A stretch of 64,000 bases of DNA from JANNNF01 sp040385825 (GCA_040385825.1 JAZKGQ010000002.1:248001-312000); one strand, 5' to 3'; positions 17,403-25,929 are shown, counted from the first letter of the stretch. Translations and numbers: made by a program. Notes: a model not told the origin generated them from the letters alone.

Positions 17403-18078
17403 CCCAGCGTGCGGCATTCTCCTCGATCGCGGCGATGCGGTCGGCGGTCCTGGGGTGGCTCAGCAACCAGGCGGGGGCAGATTGCGCGTGGCTGCGGGTC
17501 AGGGCATCGAGCTTGGCAAAAAGTGACACCTGCGGCCCGGTGCCGATGCCTGCCTTGATCAGCAGCGCGCTGGCATAGGCATCGGCCTCGAACTCGTCCC
17601 GCCGCGACAGATGCGCCATCAGCGCGGTCGAGATGAAATTGGCAATCCACATCCCCACGAACGGCACATAGCGCGACAGCACCGCCGACAGCATCAACAC
17701 CACCGCGTTCTGCCCGGTGAAATCGATCATCCGCCGCCGCGAATGGCCAAGGGCGACATGGCCCAGTTCATGCGCGATCACCCCGGCCAACTCCTCGGCC
17801 GTGACTTCGCCGCGCTGTTTGCGCAGCAGAAAGCCCCGCGTCAGGAAGATGCGGCCATCGGGGGCGGCAAGGCCGTTCACGGCGTCGATCTCGTACACAT
17901 GCACCTTGATGGCGGGCACCTCCAGCGCCACCGCCATCCGGTCGGCCAGCGTGGTGATCTCGGGGTCGGTCAGCGGGCGGGACTGGGCATCCAGTGCCTT
18001 TCGGGTGCGCCAGACCGAGAATTTCAGCATCAGGGCCGCATAGCCGATGGCCAGCAGCAGGGGGGCAAGTTTCAACAT
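17374..18078 (-). CDS. M48-family membrane metalloprotease (HtpX-like)
   Basis: A 234-residue zinc protease. An N-terminal hydrophobic segment (KLAPLLLAIGYAALMLKF) is followed by the M48 core: HELGH at residues 103-107 supplies two zinc histidines and the catalytic glutamate, and SRRDEFEADAYAS supplies the third ligand. A second hydrophobic stretch lies at AVVLMLSAVLSRYVPFVGMWIANF. The family degrades misfolded membrane or periplasmic proteins. The C-terminus, WGRMGDSAHL, is encoded by an intergenic palindrome, so the original stop was probably displaced by repeat insertion. It is downstream of the VWA gene and may be co-transcribed with it. Confidence 0.85.
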   Translation of the reverse strand: MLKLAPLLLAIGYAALMLKFSVWRTRKALDAQSRPLTDPEITTLADRMAVALEVPAIKVHVYEIDAVNGLAAPDGRIFLTRGFLLRKQRGEVTAEELAGVIAHELGHVALGHSRRRMIDFTGQNAVVLMLSAVLSRYVPFVGMWIANFISTALMAHLSRRDEFEADAYASALLIKAGIGTGPQVSLFAKLDALTRSHAQSAPAWLLSHPRTADRIAAIEENAARWGRMGDSAHL

Positions 18079-18117
18079 GACGCGAATATGGGGGCGGTTC
18101 GGGACGGGGGGAAGCCC

Positions 18118-19299
18118 CTAACGCAGCAGTTTGATGCCGCGCGCGATGCCGTCCAGCGTCATCGGCACCATGTTGCAGCCGATCAGATCGCGGATCAGCC
18201 GGGTGGACTGGCTGTGGCGCCAATGGGCCTCGGGCAGCGGGTTGATCCACAGATGATGCGGCCATTGGGTGACAGCACGGGTCAGCCAGACCTGCCCTGC
18301 CTCGGGGTTCCAGTGTTCACTGGCCCCGCCGGGGTGCAGGATCTCATAGGGCGACATCGCGGCGTCGCCCACGAAGATGCATTTGTAATCAGACCCATAG
18401 CTGCGCAGAATATCCATCGTGGGAGTCTGGTCATCCCAGCGGCGGCGGTTGTCGCGCCAGACGCCCTCGTACAGGCAGTTGTGGAAATAGAACGGCACGA
18501 GATGCTTGAATTCGGACTTCGCCGCCGAAAACAGCTCCTCCATCACCTTGACGTAAGGGTCCATGCTGCCGCCAATGTCGAGGAACAACAGCACCTTCAC
18601 CGCATTGCGGCGTTCGGGCCTTGTCTGCACGTCCAGCCAGCCGTGTTCGGCGGTGGCGCGGATAGTGGCGTCCAGATCGAATTCCTCTGCCGCCCCGTCG
18701 CGCGCCCAGTGCCGCAGGCGGCGCAGGGCGACCTTGATGTTGCGGGTGCCAAGTTCCACCGTGTCGTCCAGATTGCGAAACTCGCGCTTGTCCCAGACCT
18801 TGACGGCGCGTTGGTGGCGGGACTGATCCTGCCCGATCCGCACGCCCTCGGGGTTGTAGCCATAGGCGCCAAAGGGCGAGGTGCCCGCCGTGCCCACCCA
18901 TTTGTTGCCGCCCTGATGGCGGCCCTGCTGTTCGGCCAGCCGCTTGCGCAACGTATCCATCAGCGCGTCAAACCCGCCAAGCGCCTGAATGGCCGCGCGT
19001 TCGTCTGCCGACAGGTGTTTCTCGGCCAGCTTTGCCAGCCAGTCCGCAGGCAGGTCGATCGCCTGCAAGACCTGCTCCGGGGTGATCTCCTCCAGCCCGG
19101 CAAAGGCCTTGGCGAAGGCGCGGTCGAACCGGTCGAGGTGGCGTTCGTCTTTGACCAGTGCGGTGCGGGCAAGATAGTAGAACCCGGTCGGGTCATGGGT
19201 CACAAGGCCTGCCGCCATGCCTTCCAGAAAGGCCAGATATTCGCGCAGGCTGACCGGAAGGCCCGCCTGGCGCAGATGATCGAAAAACGGCAGGAACAT
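18118..19299 (-). CDS. VWA-domain (CoxE-like) protein
   Basis: A 393-residue protein of the type found with MoxR-family AAA ATPases. The N-terminal half is helical; the C-terminal von Willebrand A domain carries LLFLDIGGSMDPYVKVMEEL near residue 240, a MIDAS metal site (DxGxSMD), followed by FYFHNCLYEGVW and YKCIFVGDAAMSPYEI. Such pairs act as ATP-driven chaperones that insert metals or assemble complexes. The matching MoxR-like ATPase is encoded 2.3 kb upstream on the same strand (21595-22434), separated by a DUF2927 lipoprotein and a small membrane protein. The specific client is unknown. Confidence 0.82.
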   Translation of the reverse strand: MFLPFFDHLRQAGLPVSLREYLAFLEGMAAGLVTHDPTGFYYLARTALVKDERHLDRFDRAFAKAFAGLEEITPEQVLQAIDLPADWLAKLAEKHLSADERAAIQALGGFDALMDTLRKRLAEQQGRHQGGNKWVGTAGTSPFGAYGYNPEGVRIGQDQSRHQRAVKVWDKREFRNLDDTVELGTRNIKVALRRLRHWARDGAAEEFDLDATIRATAEHGWLDVQTRPERRNAVKVLLFLDIGGSMDPYVKVMEELFSAAKSEFKHLVPFYFHNCLYEGVWRDNRRRWDDQTPTMDILRSYGSDYKCIFVGDAAMSPYEILHPGGASEHWNPEAGQVWLTRAVTQWPHHLWINPLPEAHWRHSQSTRLIRDLIGCNMVPMTLDGIARGIKLLR

Positions 19300-19305
19300 G
19301 GGCTG

Positions 19306-19476
19306 TCACCCGGCCAGAGAGCGTTCCAGGAAGATGGTCAGGAACAGGCCGATCAGCGACAGCGCAATGCCGTAGCCCGCCGCATATTGCGCCATGTCGG
19401 CAGGTTTGCCGCCGCGCTTGCGCGCCGTCAGCGCCCCCGCCAGCGCCCCCAGAATCAATCCGCCAATCACGATCAT
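19306..19476 (-). CDS. Small membrane protein (56 residues)
   Basis: The protein starts MIVIGGLILGALAGALTARK, a hydrophobic segment ending in positive residues, and has a second one, AAGYGIALSLIGLFLTIFLE. Two membrane helices with a basic loop (RKRGGKPADM) are predicted. ATG 19476 is preferred over one at 19509. It lies 6 bases upstream of the VWA gene and 42 bases downstream of the DUF2927 gene, so it is probably part of that operon. No family is recognised with confidence. Confidence 0.6.
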   Translation of the reverse strand: MIVIGGLILGALAGALTARKRGGKPADMAQYAAGYGIALSLIGLFLTIFLERSLAG

Positions 19477-19518
19477 GCCGCTTTCGCCCCATCTGCCGGG
19501 ACGGCGCACCGCCTGTCC

Positions 19519-20883
19519 CTATCCCCGGCGGCCCCGCGCACCCAAGGCTGCGATTTCGCGCAACCGGGCGCGGGAGTTCGCCTCTGAGCCAAAGCCATAG
19601 CGCGACCAGGACTGGCTGTCGAGGCGCAGGGCTGTCGCATCCGCGCTGCGGCCCGTCATGTCCAAGGCCTCGGCCTTGATCAGCATGACCGTCGCCAGCA
19701 GACTTGCGTTTTCGGCCCGGCGGATCACCGGAATGGCGCGGTCGGCAAAGGCGATCGCCTGACCGGGATTGCCCATGGCGACGGCAATCGCGGCAAGCTG
19801 CATTTCGACATGGGCCACCTGCACCGCGCCGCCGGGCTGGGCGCGGTAGAGCCGCGCCGCCTGCGCCAGTTCGCGCACCGCGCGCGCCGGGTCCGAGGCC
19901 ACATAGAGCCTGCCAAGCGCAAAGTGGCTGAAGGCCAGCCGGCCGTCCTGCCATCCTTGCGCGCGGGCGGTCATCAGCGCCCGTTCCGCCGCCGCAAGCC
20001 GGGCGCCTTGCCCCGCCCGTCCGCCAAGCGCCATCTCGATGGCATCCGACCAGGCATTCGGCGTGCCGCCCACATCGCGCGCAGCCCCCACCGGGGCCAT
20101 CCGCGCGGCGATCGCGGGCAACCGCGCCACCACTTCGGCGCGCGACATGCCCGAGGCAAGATCCTGCGAATAGTACAGCCGCAGGATCTGCATGTCGAAA
20201 CTGGTCAGCACAGTGTTGAAGTTGTCATCGTTGAACACGGAATCGGGCAGCCGATACAGGTCGTTCAGCGGCCCCATGGCCTGTGCCATTTCCTCGTGCA
20301 GGCAATCGCGGATTTCCTGCGGGCTGGTGTCGGACGGCACGAAGATCGCGGCCTTGGTGCGGGTCTTGACCTGCGCCCAGTCGGCACGCGCGGTGCCGCG
20401 CGCCGCACGGTATTCCGCCAGCGAGGACACGTTGGGCACCACAAAGCAGGCGGCAGTCGGGGCCAGCCGCCGCAGGGCGGATCGCGGGCTGAATTCGATG
20501 GTGATTGATGGCACCTGATCGGGCGCGGCGCCCTGAACCGGCAGGCCCGCCTCGTTGCGCAACCGCGCCATCAGGCGTTGCAGATCGGCACGCGCCGTCG
20601 GCGGGACATCGCCGGTCATGGCGACTGTGATCGGGCCTTCAAACCGGCTGAACCATGGCAGCGGCCGTCCGCTTTCCATGGCAAAGCTCAGTTCCGCAAA
20701 GTCGCGTGCAAGACTGCCCGAGGTGCGCGGCGCCATCGACAGGGGCTGTGGCACAAAGCGGTCGACGGGGCTTTCGATCTGGTTGCTGGTGGCAACCGTC
20801 GGGATGTTCTTGGTTACCTGTGCCTGCTGCGCCGGAGTGCAGGCAGCCAGCGCCCAAACGGCGAGTACAGAAAGTTTACGCAT
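19519..20883 (-). CDS. DUF2927-family lipoprotein
   Basis: A 454-residue protein with signal peptide and lipobox (MRKLSVLAVWALAACTPAQQ). The DUF2927 domain spans roughly residues 50-250, with DLQRLMARLRNEAGLPV, ACFVVPNVSSLAEYR and the conserved DCLHEEMAQAMGPLNDLYRLPDS; HEE resembles a zinc-protease HExxxA site but activity is not established. Residues 270-440 are alanine-rich helices that look like tetratricopeptide repeats (ARAVRELAQAARLYRAQ, PGQAIAFADRAIPVIRRAE). It begins the group with the small membrane protein, VWA protein and M48 protease. The 711 bases upstream hold no gene. Confidence 0.78.
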   Translation of the reverse strand: MRKLSVLAVWALAACTPAQQAQVTKNIPTVATSNQIESPVDRFVPQPLSMAPRTSGSLARDFAELSFAMESGRPLPWFSRFEGPITVAMTGDVPPTARADLQRLMARLRNEAGLPVQGAAPDQVPSITIEFSPRSALRRLAPTAACFVVPNVSSLAEYRAARGTARADWAQVKTRTKAAIFVPSDTSPQEIRDCLHEEMAQAMGPLNDLYRLPDSVFNDDNFNTVLTSFDMQILRLYYSQDLASGMSRAEVVARLPAIAARMAPVGAARDVGGTPNAWSDAIEMALGGRAGQGARLAAAERALMTARAQGWQDGRLAFSHFALGRLYVASDPARAVRELAQAARLYRAQPGGAVQVAHVEMQLAAIAVAMGNPGQAIAFADRAIPVIRRAENASLLATVMLIKAEALDMTGRSADATALRLDSQSWSRYGFGSEANSRARLREIAALGARGRRG

Positions 20884-21594
20884 GATGTGGCAGCTCGATC
20901 GTTGCGTGAGAAAGGGGTTTGCACCCCGAGATGGCCATGACGGATCAGGCCGCGACGCGGAAAGGTCCGCGCCCCGTGGTTGGCTGATCCGGTCCCCACC
21001 CGATCAGCCAACCCCGGAACCCGGTCGTGACGCCCCCCCACCCGGACCATCCCCGGCCCATGCCTGCGCATGTTGCCGGTGGTGTGGTTCGGGCGGGTCC
21101 GCTGTGCACATGCCGCCGGTCTGGCCGCATGCCCCCGCACACCGGACCCCGTGGGGTCGCTCTGGTCCGTGACATGGCCCCTGCGCTGTCCCACAGCCTT
21201 CCCCGCCCGGACGGCCCGAAGGGCCTGCACCCGCCGATGCAGCTTGGCCAGGCAGATACTGGCGCAAGGCAAGGGGGCGGATGAAATCTGGATCATGGGT
21301 CGGCAGTCCGCAGAGGTTTGTCACGCTCGCTCATACAGCGAGACGCAAGTGTCAGGACCACGGCCTGTCCGTGTCAATTGCGGGGAATCTTGGGGACGGG
21401 GCAGAGTCTACCCATGGCGTCGCCTCTGCCGGGGACCGCCACATTTTCCCCTGTGCAATCACGGGATATTTCAAAATACGTCAAAAAAGTGGCTGTTCGT
21501 GATGCGATTGTGGCAAGACTGTGGCCGAACTTTGTCAATCTTGCCCGATTCGAGCATTTGTGGCGACAATGCCGCCGCCACAATCGGATTGTTC
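20884..21594. other. 711-base gap with inverted repeats, no protein gene seen
   Basis: Between the moxR stop and the DUF2927 start I find no frame with a ribosome-binding site and protein-like composition. It holds a perfect 12-bp inverted repeat at 20978-21013 (GGTTGGCTGATC...GATCAGCCAACC), a hairpin CTCGCT-CATAC-AGCGAG at 21326-21342, and TTGTGGCG...CGCCACAA at 21558-21583. Positions 21460-21560 are AT-richer. A small RNA or a long promoter/leader for the DUF2927 gene is possible. Confidence 0.5.
20978..21013. repeat. Perfect 12-bp inverted repeat
   Basis: GGTTGGCTGATC and GATCAGCCAACC are separated by 12 bases (CGGTCCCCACCC). The copy lies about 100 bases upstream of the DUF2927 start. 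It could form an RNA hairpin or be an operator; there is no T-run. Confidence 0.6.
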
Positions 21595-22434
21595 CTAGCG
21601 CTGGCCGCGCGCCATGAAGGCCAGCCGTTCAAACAGATGCACGTCCTGTTCGGTCTTCAGCAGTGCACCATGCAGGCGCGGCAGGCTGGACTTGCCGTCC
21701 TTTCGCAGGTCTTCGGGCGCAAGGTCCTCGGCCAGCAGCAGCTTGAGCCAGTCCAGCACCTCGGATGTGGAGGGTTTCTTCTTCAGCCCCGGCGTGTCGC
21801 GCAATTCCATGAACTGGGTCAGGGCAGTGGTCAGCAGCGCCTCCTTGATGCCCGGAAAATGCACATGGACAATGGCGCGCAGCGTTTCCATGTCGGGAAA
21901 GCGGATGTAGTGGAAAAAGCAGCGCCGCAGGAAGGCGTCGGGCAGATCCTTTTCATTGTTCGAGGTGATGATCACCACCGGGCGGTGCAGGGCCTGCACG
22001 GTCTGGCCGGTTTCATAGACGTGAAATTCCATCCGGTCGAGTTCCTGCAACAGATCGTTCGGAAACTCGATGTCGGCCTTGTCGATCTCGTCGATCAGCA
22101 GCACCACGCGCCCCGGTGCCGCGAAGGCCTGCCACAGTTTTCCGCGGCGGATGTAGTTCGACACCTCATGCACGCGGGCATCGCCAAGCTGGCTGTCGCG
22201 CAGCCGGCTGACGGCGTCATATTCGTAGAGGCCCTGTTGCGCCTTGGTGGTGGATTTGATGTGCCATTCGATCAGCGGCAGGTCCAGGGCGGCCGCGACC
22301 TGCCGGGCCAGTTCGGTCTTGCCAGTGCCGGGTTCGCCCTTGACCAGCAGGGGGCGTTGCAGGGTGACGGCGGCATTCACCGCCACGGTGAGGTCATCGG
22401 TGGCGACATAGCCGGTGGTGGAGCCAAATTTCAT
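21595..22434 (-). CDS. MoxR-family AAA+ ATPase
   Basis: A 279-residue ATPase starting MKFGSTTGYVATDDLTVAVN. Walker A is VKGEPGTGKTELA at about residues 31-43, Walker B is VVLLIDEIDKAD, sensor 1 is VVIITSNNEKDLPDAFLRRC with the arginine finger region. These proteins hydrolyse ATP to remodel or load metal enzymes together with a VWA partner, here encoded at 18118-19299. The start at 22434 is chosen because it matches the family; the frame stays open far upstream only because it is antisense to dksA and the monooxygenase gene. It is divergent from dksA. Confidence 0.88.
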   Translation of the reverse strand: MKFGSTTGYVATDDLTVAVNAAVTLQRPLLVKGEPGTGKTELARQVAAALDLPLIEWHIKSTTKAQQGLYEYDAVSRLRDSQLGDARVHEVSNYIRRGKLWQAFAAPGRVVLLIDEIDKADIEFPNDLLQELDRMEFHVYETGQTVQALHRPVVIITSNNEKDLPDAFLRRCFFHYIRFPDMETLRAIVHVHFPGIKEALLTTALTQFMELRDTPGLKKKPSTSEVLDWLKLLLAEDLAPEDLRKDGKSSLPRLHGALLKTEQDVHLFERLAFMARGQR

Positions 22435-22605
22435 AAGCGTTTCAAGCCCCTGTTTTCGGTGATGCGGCCAACCTAACCAGCGACACAAATTGTCGCAACC
22501 GCTAGTGACAATCCTTGCCGCTTGGGCTATCTGACCGCCAATCAGGAGCGCGCCATGACAGATGCCCACCTGTCGGAGCGATCCGGCGACTTGGAGAGTG
22601 CAGCG

Positions 22606-23028
22606 ATGAAGTCCGAGGTGTTCCTTCCAGACGATTACCGTCCCGCCGAGGACGAGCCTTTCATGAACGACCGTCAGCTTGAATACTTCCGCCGCAAGTT
22701 GCTGGTCTGGAAGGCAGAGCTGTTGGGCCAGTCGGCCGAAACCATCGACAACCTGCAAGACTCTGGCCGCAACGTGCCCGACATTGCCGACCGCGCCTCC
22801 GAGGAAACCGACCGCGCGCTGGAACTGCGCACCCGCGACCGGCAGCGCAAGCTGGTGTCGAAGATCGACGCGGCGCTGCGGCGGATTGATAACGGCGAAT
22901 ACGGCTATTGCGAAATGACCGGCGAGCCGATCAGCCTGCGCCGTCTGGACGCCCGCCCGATTGCGGTGATGACGCTGGAAGCGCAGGAAAAGCACGAACG
23001 CCGCGAAAAGGTTCACCGCGACGATTGA
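22606..23028 (+). CDS. dksA: DksA-family RNA polymerase-binding regulator, zinc-less type
   Basis: This 140-residue protein begins MKSEVFLPDDYRPAEDEPF, the usual start of Rhodobacterales DksA, then has the coiled-coil with NVPDIADRASEETDRALELR at its tip, where the DxxDxA motif inserts into the RNA polymerase secondary channel. The C-terminal finger reads YGYCEMTGEPISLRRLDARP, so only one of the four canonical zinc cysteines remains, normal for this order. DksA potentiates ppGpp effects on transcription. GGAGAG lies 9 bases before the chosen start; an in-frame ATG at 22555, with GGAG 4 bases upstream, would add 17 residues and cannot be excluded. Confidence 0.9.
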   Translation: MKSEVFLPDDYRPAEDEPFMNDRQLEYFRRKLLVWKAELLGQSAETIDNLQDSGRNVPDIADRASEETDRALELRTRDRQRKLVSKIDAALRRIDNGEYGYCEMTGEPISLRRLDARPIAVMTLEAQEKHERREKVHRDD

Positions 23029-23050
23029 TCTTGTGCCAGAGATTGGTGCG

Positions 23051-23080
23051 ATGCCGGGCCGCAGGGTCCGGCATTTTGGT
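23051..23080 (+). terminator. Intrinsic terminator after dksA
   Basis: ATGCCGGGCC-GCA-GGGTCCGGCAT followed by TTTTGGTTT: outer arms ATGCCGG/CCGGCAT are perfect, with a short T-tract. It ends 15 bases before the next start codon. Confidence 0.65.
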
Positions 23081-23094
23081 TTGTGGGGGGCAGG

Positions 23095-24258
23095 ATGAGT
23101 CTGATCGGCCAATCCGTCACGGTTCTGGGCGCAGGAATTGCGGGGCTGGCGGTTGCGCGGGCGCTGGCGCTGCGCGGGGCAGGGGTGGTGGTGCTGGAAC
23201 AGGCCGCCGGGTTCGAGGATGTGGGCGCAGGCATCCAGATCAGCCCCAACGGGGCGGCGGTGCTGCGTGCGCTTGGGTTGGGGCCTGCGCTGGAGGCCTG
23301 TTCCACGCGGGCCGAGGCGGTGGAACTGCGCAACGGTGCCACCGGGGCCGTCGTCACCCGGCTGGAGGTGGCGCGGCTGCGCCCGCAGCACGGCTATCAT
23401 TTCCTGCACCGTGCCGATCTGGTCGGGCTGCTGGCAGAAGGCGCGCGCGAGGCGGGGGTAGAGGTCCGATTTGGGCAAAGGGTGGACCGGGTCGATCTGG
23501 CCGGGCCATGGCCCGCCTGTGATCTGGGCGGCATCCGGCACGAGGCCGGGCTGCTGATCGGAGCCGACGGTCTGCACTCGCAGGTCCGGGATGCGCTGAA
23601 CGGCGCGACAGCACCGTTTTTCACCCGTCAGGTGGCATGGCGCGCGCTGATCCCCGGCGACGGCGGCCCTGCGGTGGCCGAGGTGCATATGGGCGCGGGC
23701 CGCCATCTGGTCAGCTATCCGCTGCGGGGGGGGGCCTTGCGCAACATCGTGGCGGTCGAGGAACGCGGGGACTGGGCGGCAGAGGGCTGGAGCCACCGCG
23801 ACGATCCTGCCGCCCTGCGCGCGGCCTTTGCGGGGTTCGGGCCACGGGTGCGGGGCTGGCTCGATGCGGTGCAGCAGGTGCATCTGTGGGGGCTGTTCCG
23901 CCATCCGGTGGCCGCGCGGTGGCAGGCAGGGGCTGCGGCCATTCTGGGCGACGCCGCCCATCCGATGCTGCCGTTTCTGGCGCAAGGCGCGTCGATGGCG
24001 CTGGAGGATGCCTGGGTCTTGGCCGATTGTCTGGCGATGGCGGACCGTCCGGCGGCGGGGCTTGCGGCCTATCAGGCCGCCCGCGCCCCGCGGTGCAGAC
24101 GGGTGGTGGATGCGGCCAGCCTGAATGCGCGGCTTTATCATCTGTCGGGATTGCAGCGGGTGGTGGCCCATGCGGGGTTGAAGGCTGTGGGGCGCGTGGC
24201 ACCGTCATTGCCGCTGCGCCGGTTCGACTGGCTCTATGGGCTGGATGTGACACGGTAG
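23095..24258 (+). CDS. FAD-dependent aromatic monooxygenase (salicylate hydroxylase-like)
   Basis: A 387-residue flavoprotein of the PHBH group. The FAD dinucleotide motif VLGAGIAGLAVARALALRG is at residues 10-28, GAGIQISPNGAAVLRALGLG follows, the DG motif is LLIGADGLHSQVRDAL, and the second FAD motif is ILGDAAHPMLPFLAQGASMALEDAWVLAD. This pattern fits salicylate or 3-hydroxybenzoate hydroxylases rather than UbiH, but the substrate cannot be set from sequence. It follows dksA after a terminator. Its stop codon lies inside the left arm of a 22-bp inverted repeat. Confidence 0.83.
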   Translation: MSLIGQSVTVLGAGIAGLAVARALALRGAGVVVLEQAAGFEDVGAGIQISPNGAAVLRALGLGPALEACSTRAEAVELRNGATGAVVTRLEVARLRPQHGYHFLHRADLVGLLAEGAREAGVEVRFGQRVDRVDLAGPWPACDLGGIRHEAGLLIGADGLHSQVRDALNGATAPFFTRQVAWRALIPGDGGPAVAEVHMGAGRHLVSYPLRGGALRNIVAVEERGDWAAEGWSHRDDPAALRAAFAGFGPRVRGWLDAVQQVHLWGLFRHPVAARWQAGAAAILGDAAHPMLPFLAQGASMALEDAWVLADCLAMADRPAAGLAAYQAARAPRCRRVVDAASLNARLYHLSGLQRVVAHAGLKAVGRVAPSLPLRRFDWLYGLDVTR

Positions 24259-24312
24259 GGCGGGGTTCACCCCGCCATTCCGAGTTCCGACGGGGTGAAC
24301 CCCGCCCTACCG
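24253..24312. repeat. Perfect 22-bp inverted repeat between convergent genes
   Basis: The arm at 24253-24274 (begins CGGTAGGGCGGGGTTCAC) is repeated as its exact reverse complement at 24291-24312, with 16 bases between. The monooxygenase stop codon is in the left arm, and dgt ends 11 bases to the right. The GTAGGGCGGGGTTCACCCC core is a second kind of intergenic palindrome; it may terminate both transcripts. Confidence 0.8.
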
Positions 24313-24323
24313 ATGATGACGGG

Positions 24324-25487
24324 TCAGCCCAGCAACCTTGCGTGTTCCTGAATGGCAAAGCGGTCGGTCATCCCGGCCACATAATCGGCGACAAGGCGTG
24401 CCACGTCGGTATCCGACCGCGCGCCGTCCAGATCGTGGCGCCATTCGGGGGGCAGAAGATCGGGTTGCGCCATGAACAGCGGGAACAGCGCGTCGATCAT
24501 TTCCGTGACGCGCGCACGTTCCACCATCACCGATGGCGCGCGATACATGCGGGTGAACAGGAAGGACCGGATCGCCTTCAGCTCTTGATACAACGGTTTT
24601 GAAAAGCGGATGATGGTGGTGCCCATCATGCGGATGTCATCCACCGATTTCGGCTGTGCCGCGTCAAGCCGGCCTTGTGCCACCGCGATCACATCCTCGA
24701 CCATGCGGCCAAAGACCCGGCGCAGCGCCTCGTGCCGGCGGCGCATCTTTTCCAGACCGGGGTAGAGGGCATCCACCTCGGCAAAGGCGGGGCCGGTGAC
24801 GGGCAGGTCCATCAGGTCTTCTTCGGTGAACAGGCCGGATCGCAGCCCGTCATGCAGATCGTGGTGCGAATAGGCCACGTCATCGGCAATCGCCGCCACC
24901 TGCGCCTCGGCCGATGCATGGGTGTGCAGCGCCAGATCCCATTCGGCGTTCACCTCGGCCAGCGCATAGGGCAGGGGGCCTGCGTGCTTGGCGTCAGCAT
25001 TCGGGCCGGTAACAGGGCCGTTGTGTTTGGCGATGCCTTCCAGCGCCTCCCATGTCAGGTTCAGCCCGTCGAAATCGGCATAGTGGCGTTCCAGCCGGGT
25101 GACGATCCGCAGGGCCTGGGCGTTGTGATCAAACCCGCCGTAGGGCGCCATCAGGGCGGCCAGCGCATCCTCGCCGGTGTGGCCAAAGGGGGTGTGGCCA
25201 AGATCGTGGGCCAGCGCCACCGCCTCGGCCAGATCGGTGTTCAGGCCCAGCACGCCTGCGATGGTGCGGGCGACTTGCGCCACCTCGATGGTGTGGGTCA
25301 GGCGGGTGCGGTAATAATCGCCCTCATGTTCCACGAACACTTGCGTCTTGTGCTTCAGCCTGCGGAAGGCGGACGAATGGATGATCCGGTCACGATCCCG
25401 CTGAAACGGCGAGCGGAACGACGACATCCGTTCGGTGTGCAAACGCCCCTGCGAGGCATCGGGGTGGCAGGCAAAGGGGGCAAGCAT
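24324..25487 (-). CDS. dgt: Deoxyguanosinetriphosphate triphosphohydrolase-like protein
   Basis: A 387-residue HD-domain dNTPase, which removes triphosphate from dNTPs. The metal site is visible as RLTHTIEVAQVARTIA (first H) and AHDLGHTPFGHTGEDAL (HD), with DDVAYSHHDLHDGLRSG giving the later histidine/aspartate. The segment SPFQRDRDRIIHSSAFRRLKHKTQVF near the N-terminus is diagnostic of the type 2 dGTPase-like group. ATG 25487 (MLAPFACHPDASQGR) is preferred; the frame open further upstream covers the divergent erpA promoter. Confidence 0.93.
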   Translation of the reverse strand: MLAPFACHPDASQGRLHTERMSSFRSPFQRDRDRIIHSSAFRRLKHKTQVFVEHEGDYYRTRLTHTIEVAQVARTIAGVLGLNTDLAEAVALAHDLGHTPFGHTGEDALAALMAPYGGFDHNAQALRIVTRLERHYADFDGLNLTWEALEGIAKHNGPVTGPNADAKHAGPLPYALAEVNAEWDLALHTHASAEAQVAAIADDVAYSHHDLHDGLRSGLFTEEDLMDLPVTGPAFAEVDALYPGLEKMRRRHEALRRVFGRMVEDVIAVAQGRLDAAQPKSVDDIRMMGTTIIRFSKPLYQELKAIRSFLFTRMYRAPSVMVERARVTEMIDALFPLFMAQPDLLPPEWRHDLDGARSDTDVARLVADYVAGMTDRFAIQEHARLLG

Positions 25488-25503
25488 CGGTTTGGGCCTG
25501 TTC

Positions 25504-25532
25504 TTGTGGATCGCTTTGGGGCATCCTATATG
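25504..25532 (+). promoter_or_regulatory. Predicted promoter for erpA
   Basis: TTGTGG (25504-25509) and TATATG (25527-25532) are separated by 17 bases. It starts transcription about 28 bases before the erpA ATG, in the space shared with divergent dgt. Confidence 0.4.
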
Positions 25533-25566
25533 TTGCAAATGCCCAAATGGATACGGATTTATCCCC

Positions 25567-25929
25567 ATGACCGCAGCGATGCCCAACCTGACCGCCAGCC
25601 CGATCGCACAACCGCCACGGGTTACGGCGCGTGCCTACGCCCGGCTGGCCGAGATTGCCGAGCTGACCGGCGAGTCGCGCTCGCTGCGCGTGGCGGTGGA
25701 TGGCGGCGGCTGTTCGGGGTTTCAGTACGACATCCGGCTGGACGATCCGGCAGCCGATGATCTGGTGCTGGAACAGGGCGGCCAGCGGGTGCTGATCGAC
25801 GAGGTGTCCTTGCCGTTCCTTGCCAATGCGGTGATTGATTTCACCGAGGAACTGATCGGCGCGCGATTCGTGGTGGAAAACCCCAATGCCACGTCGTCTT
25901 GCGGCTGCGGCACCTCCTTCTCGATGTAG
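25567..25929 (+). CDS. erpA: A-type iron-sulfur cluster insertion protein
   Basis: A 120-residue HesB/IscA-family carrier. The core LRVAVDGGGCSGFQYDIRLD and SSCGCGTSFSM carry the three invariant cysteines that hold the cluster. The N-terminal 20 residues (MTAAMPNLTASPIAQPP) are extra and variable. The protein passes Fe-S clusters to target apoproteins. It could also be called IscA or SufA; single-copy context away from isc/suf genes favours ErpA. ATG 25567 is used, with an alternative at 25579. The stop codon lies in a 15-base tandem duplication. Confidence 0.87.
   Translation: MTAAMPNLTASPIAQPPRVTARAYARLAEIAELTGESRSLRVAVDGGGCSGFQYDIRLDDPAADDLVLEQGGQRVLIDEVSLPFLANAVIDFTEELIGARFVVENPNATSSCGCGTSFSM

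Noticed and set aside
20945..21175. A 76-codon minus-strand frame upstream of the DUF2927 gene
   Set aside because: Low-complexity arginine/glycine/proline protein, spans an inverted repeat, no ribosome-binding site.
22435..24171. Upstream extension of the MoxR frame by about 580 codons
   Set aside because: The extension is antisense to dksA and the monooxygenase; MoxR proteins start at the equivalent of 22434.
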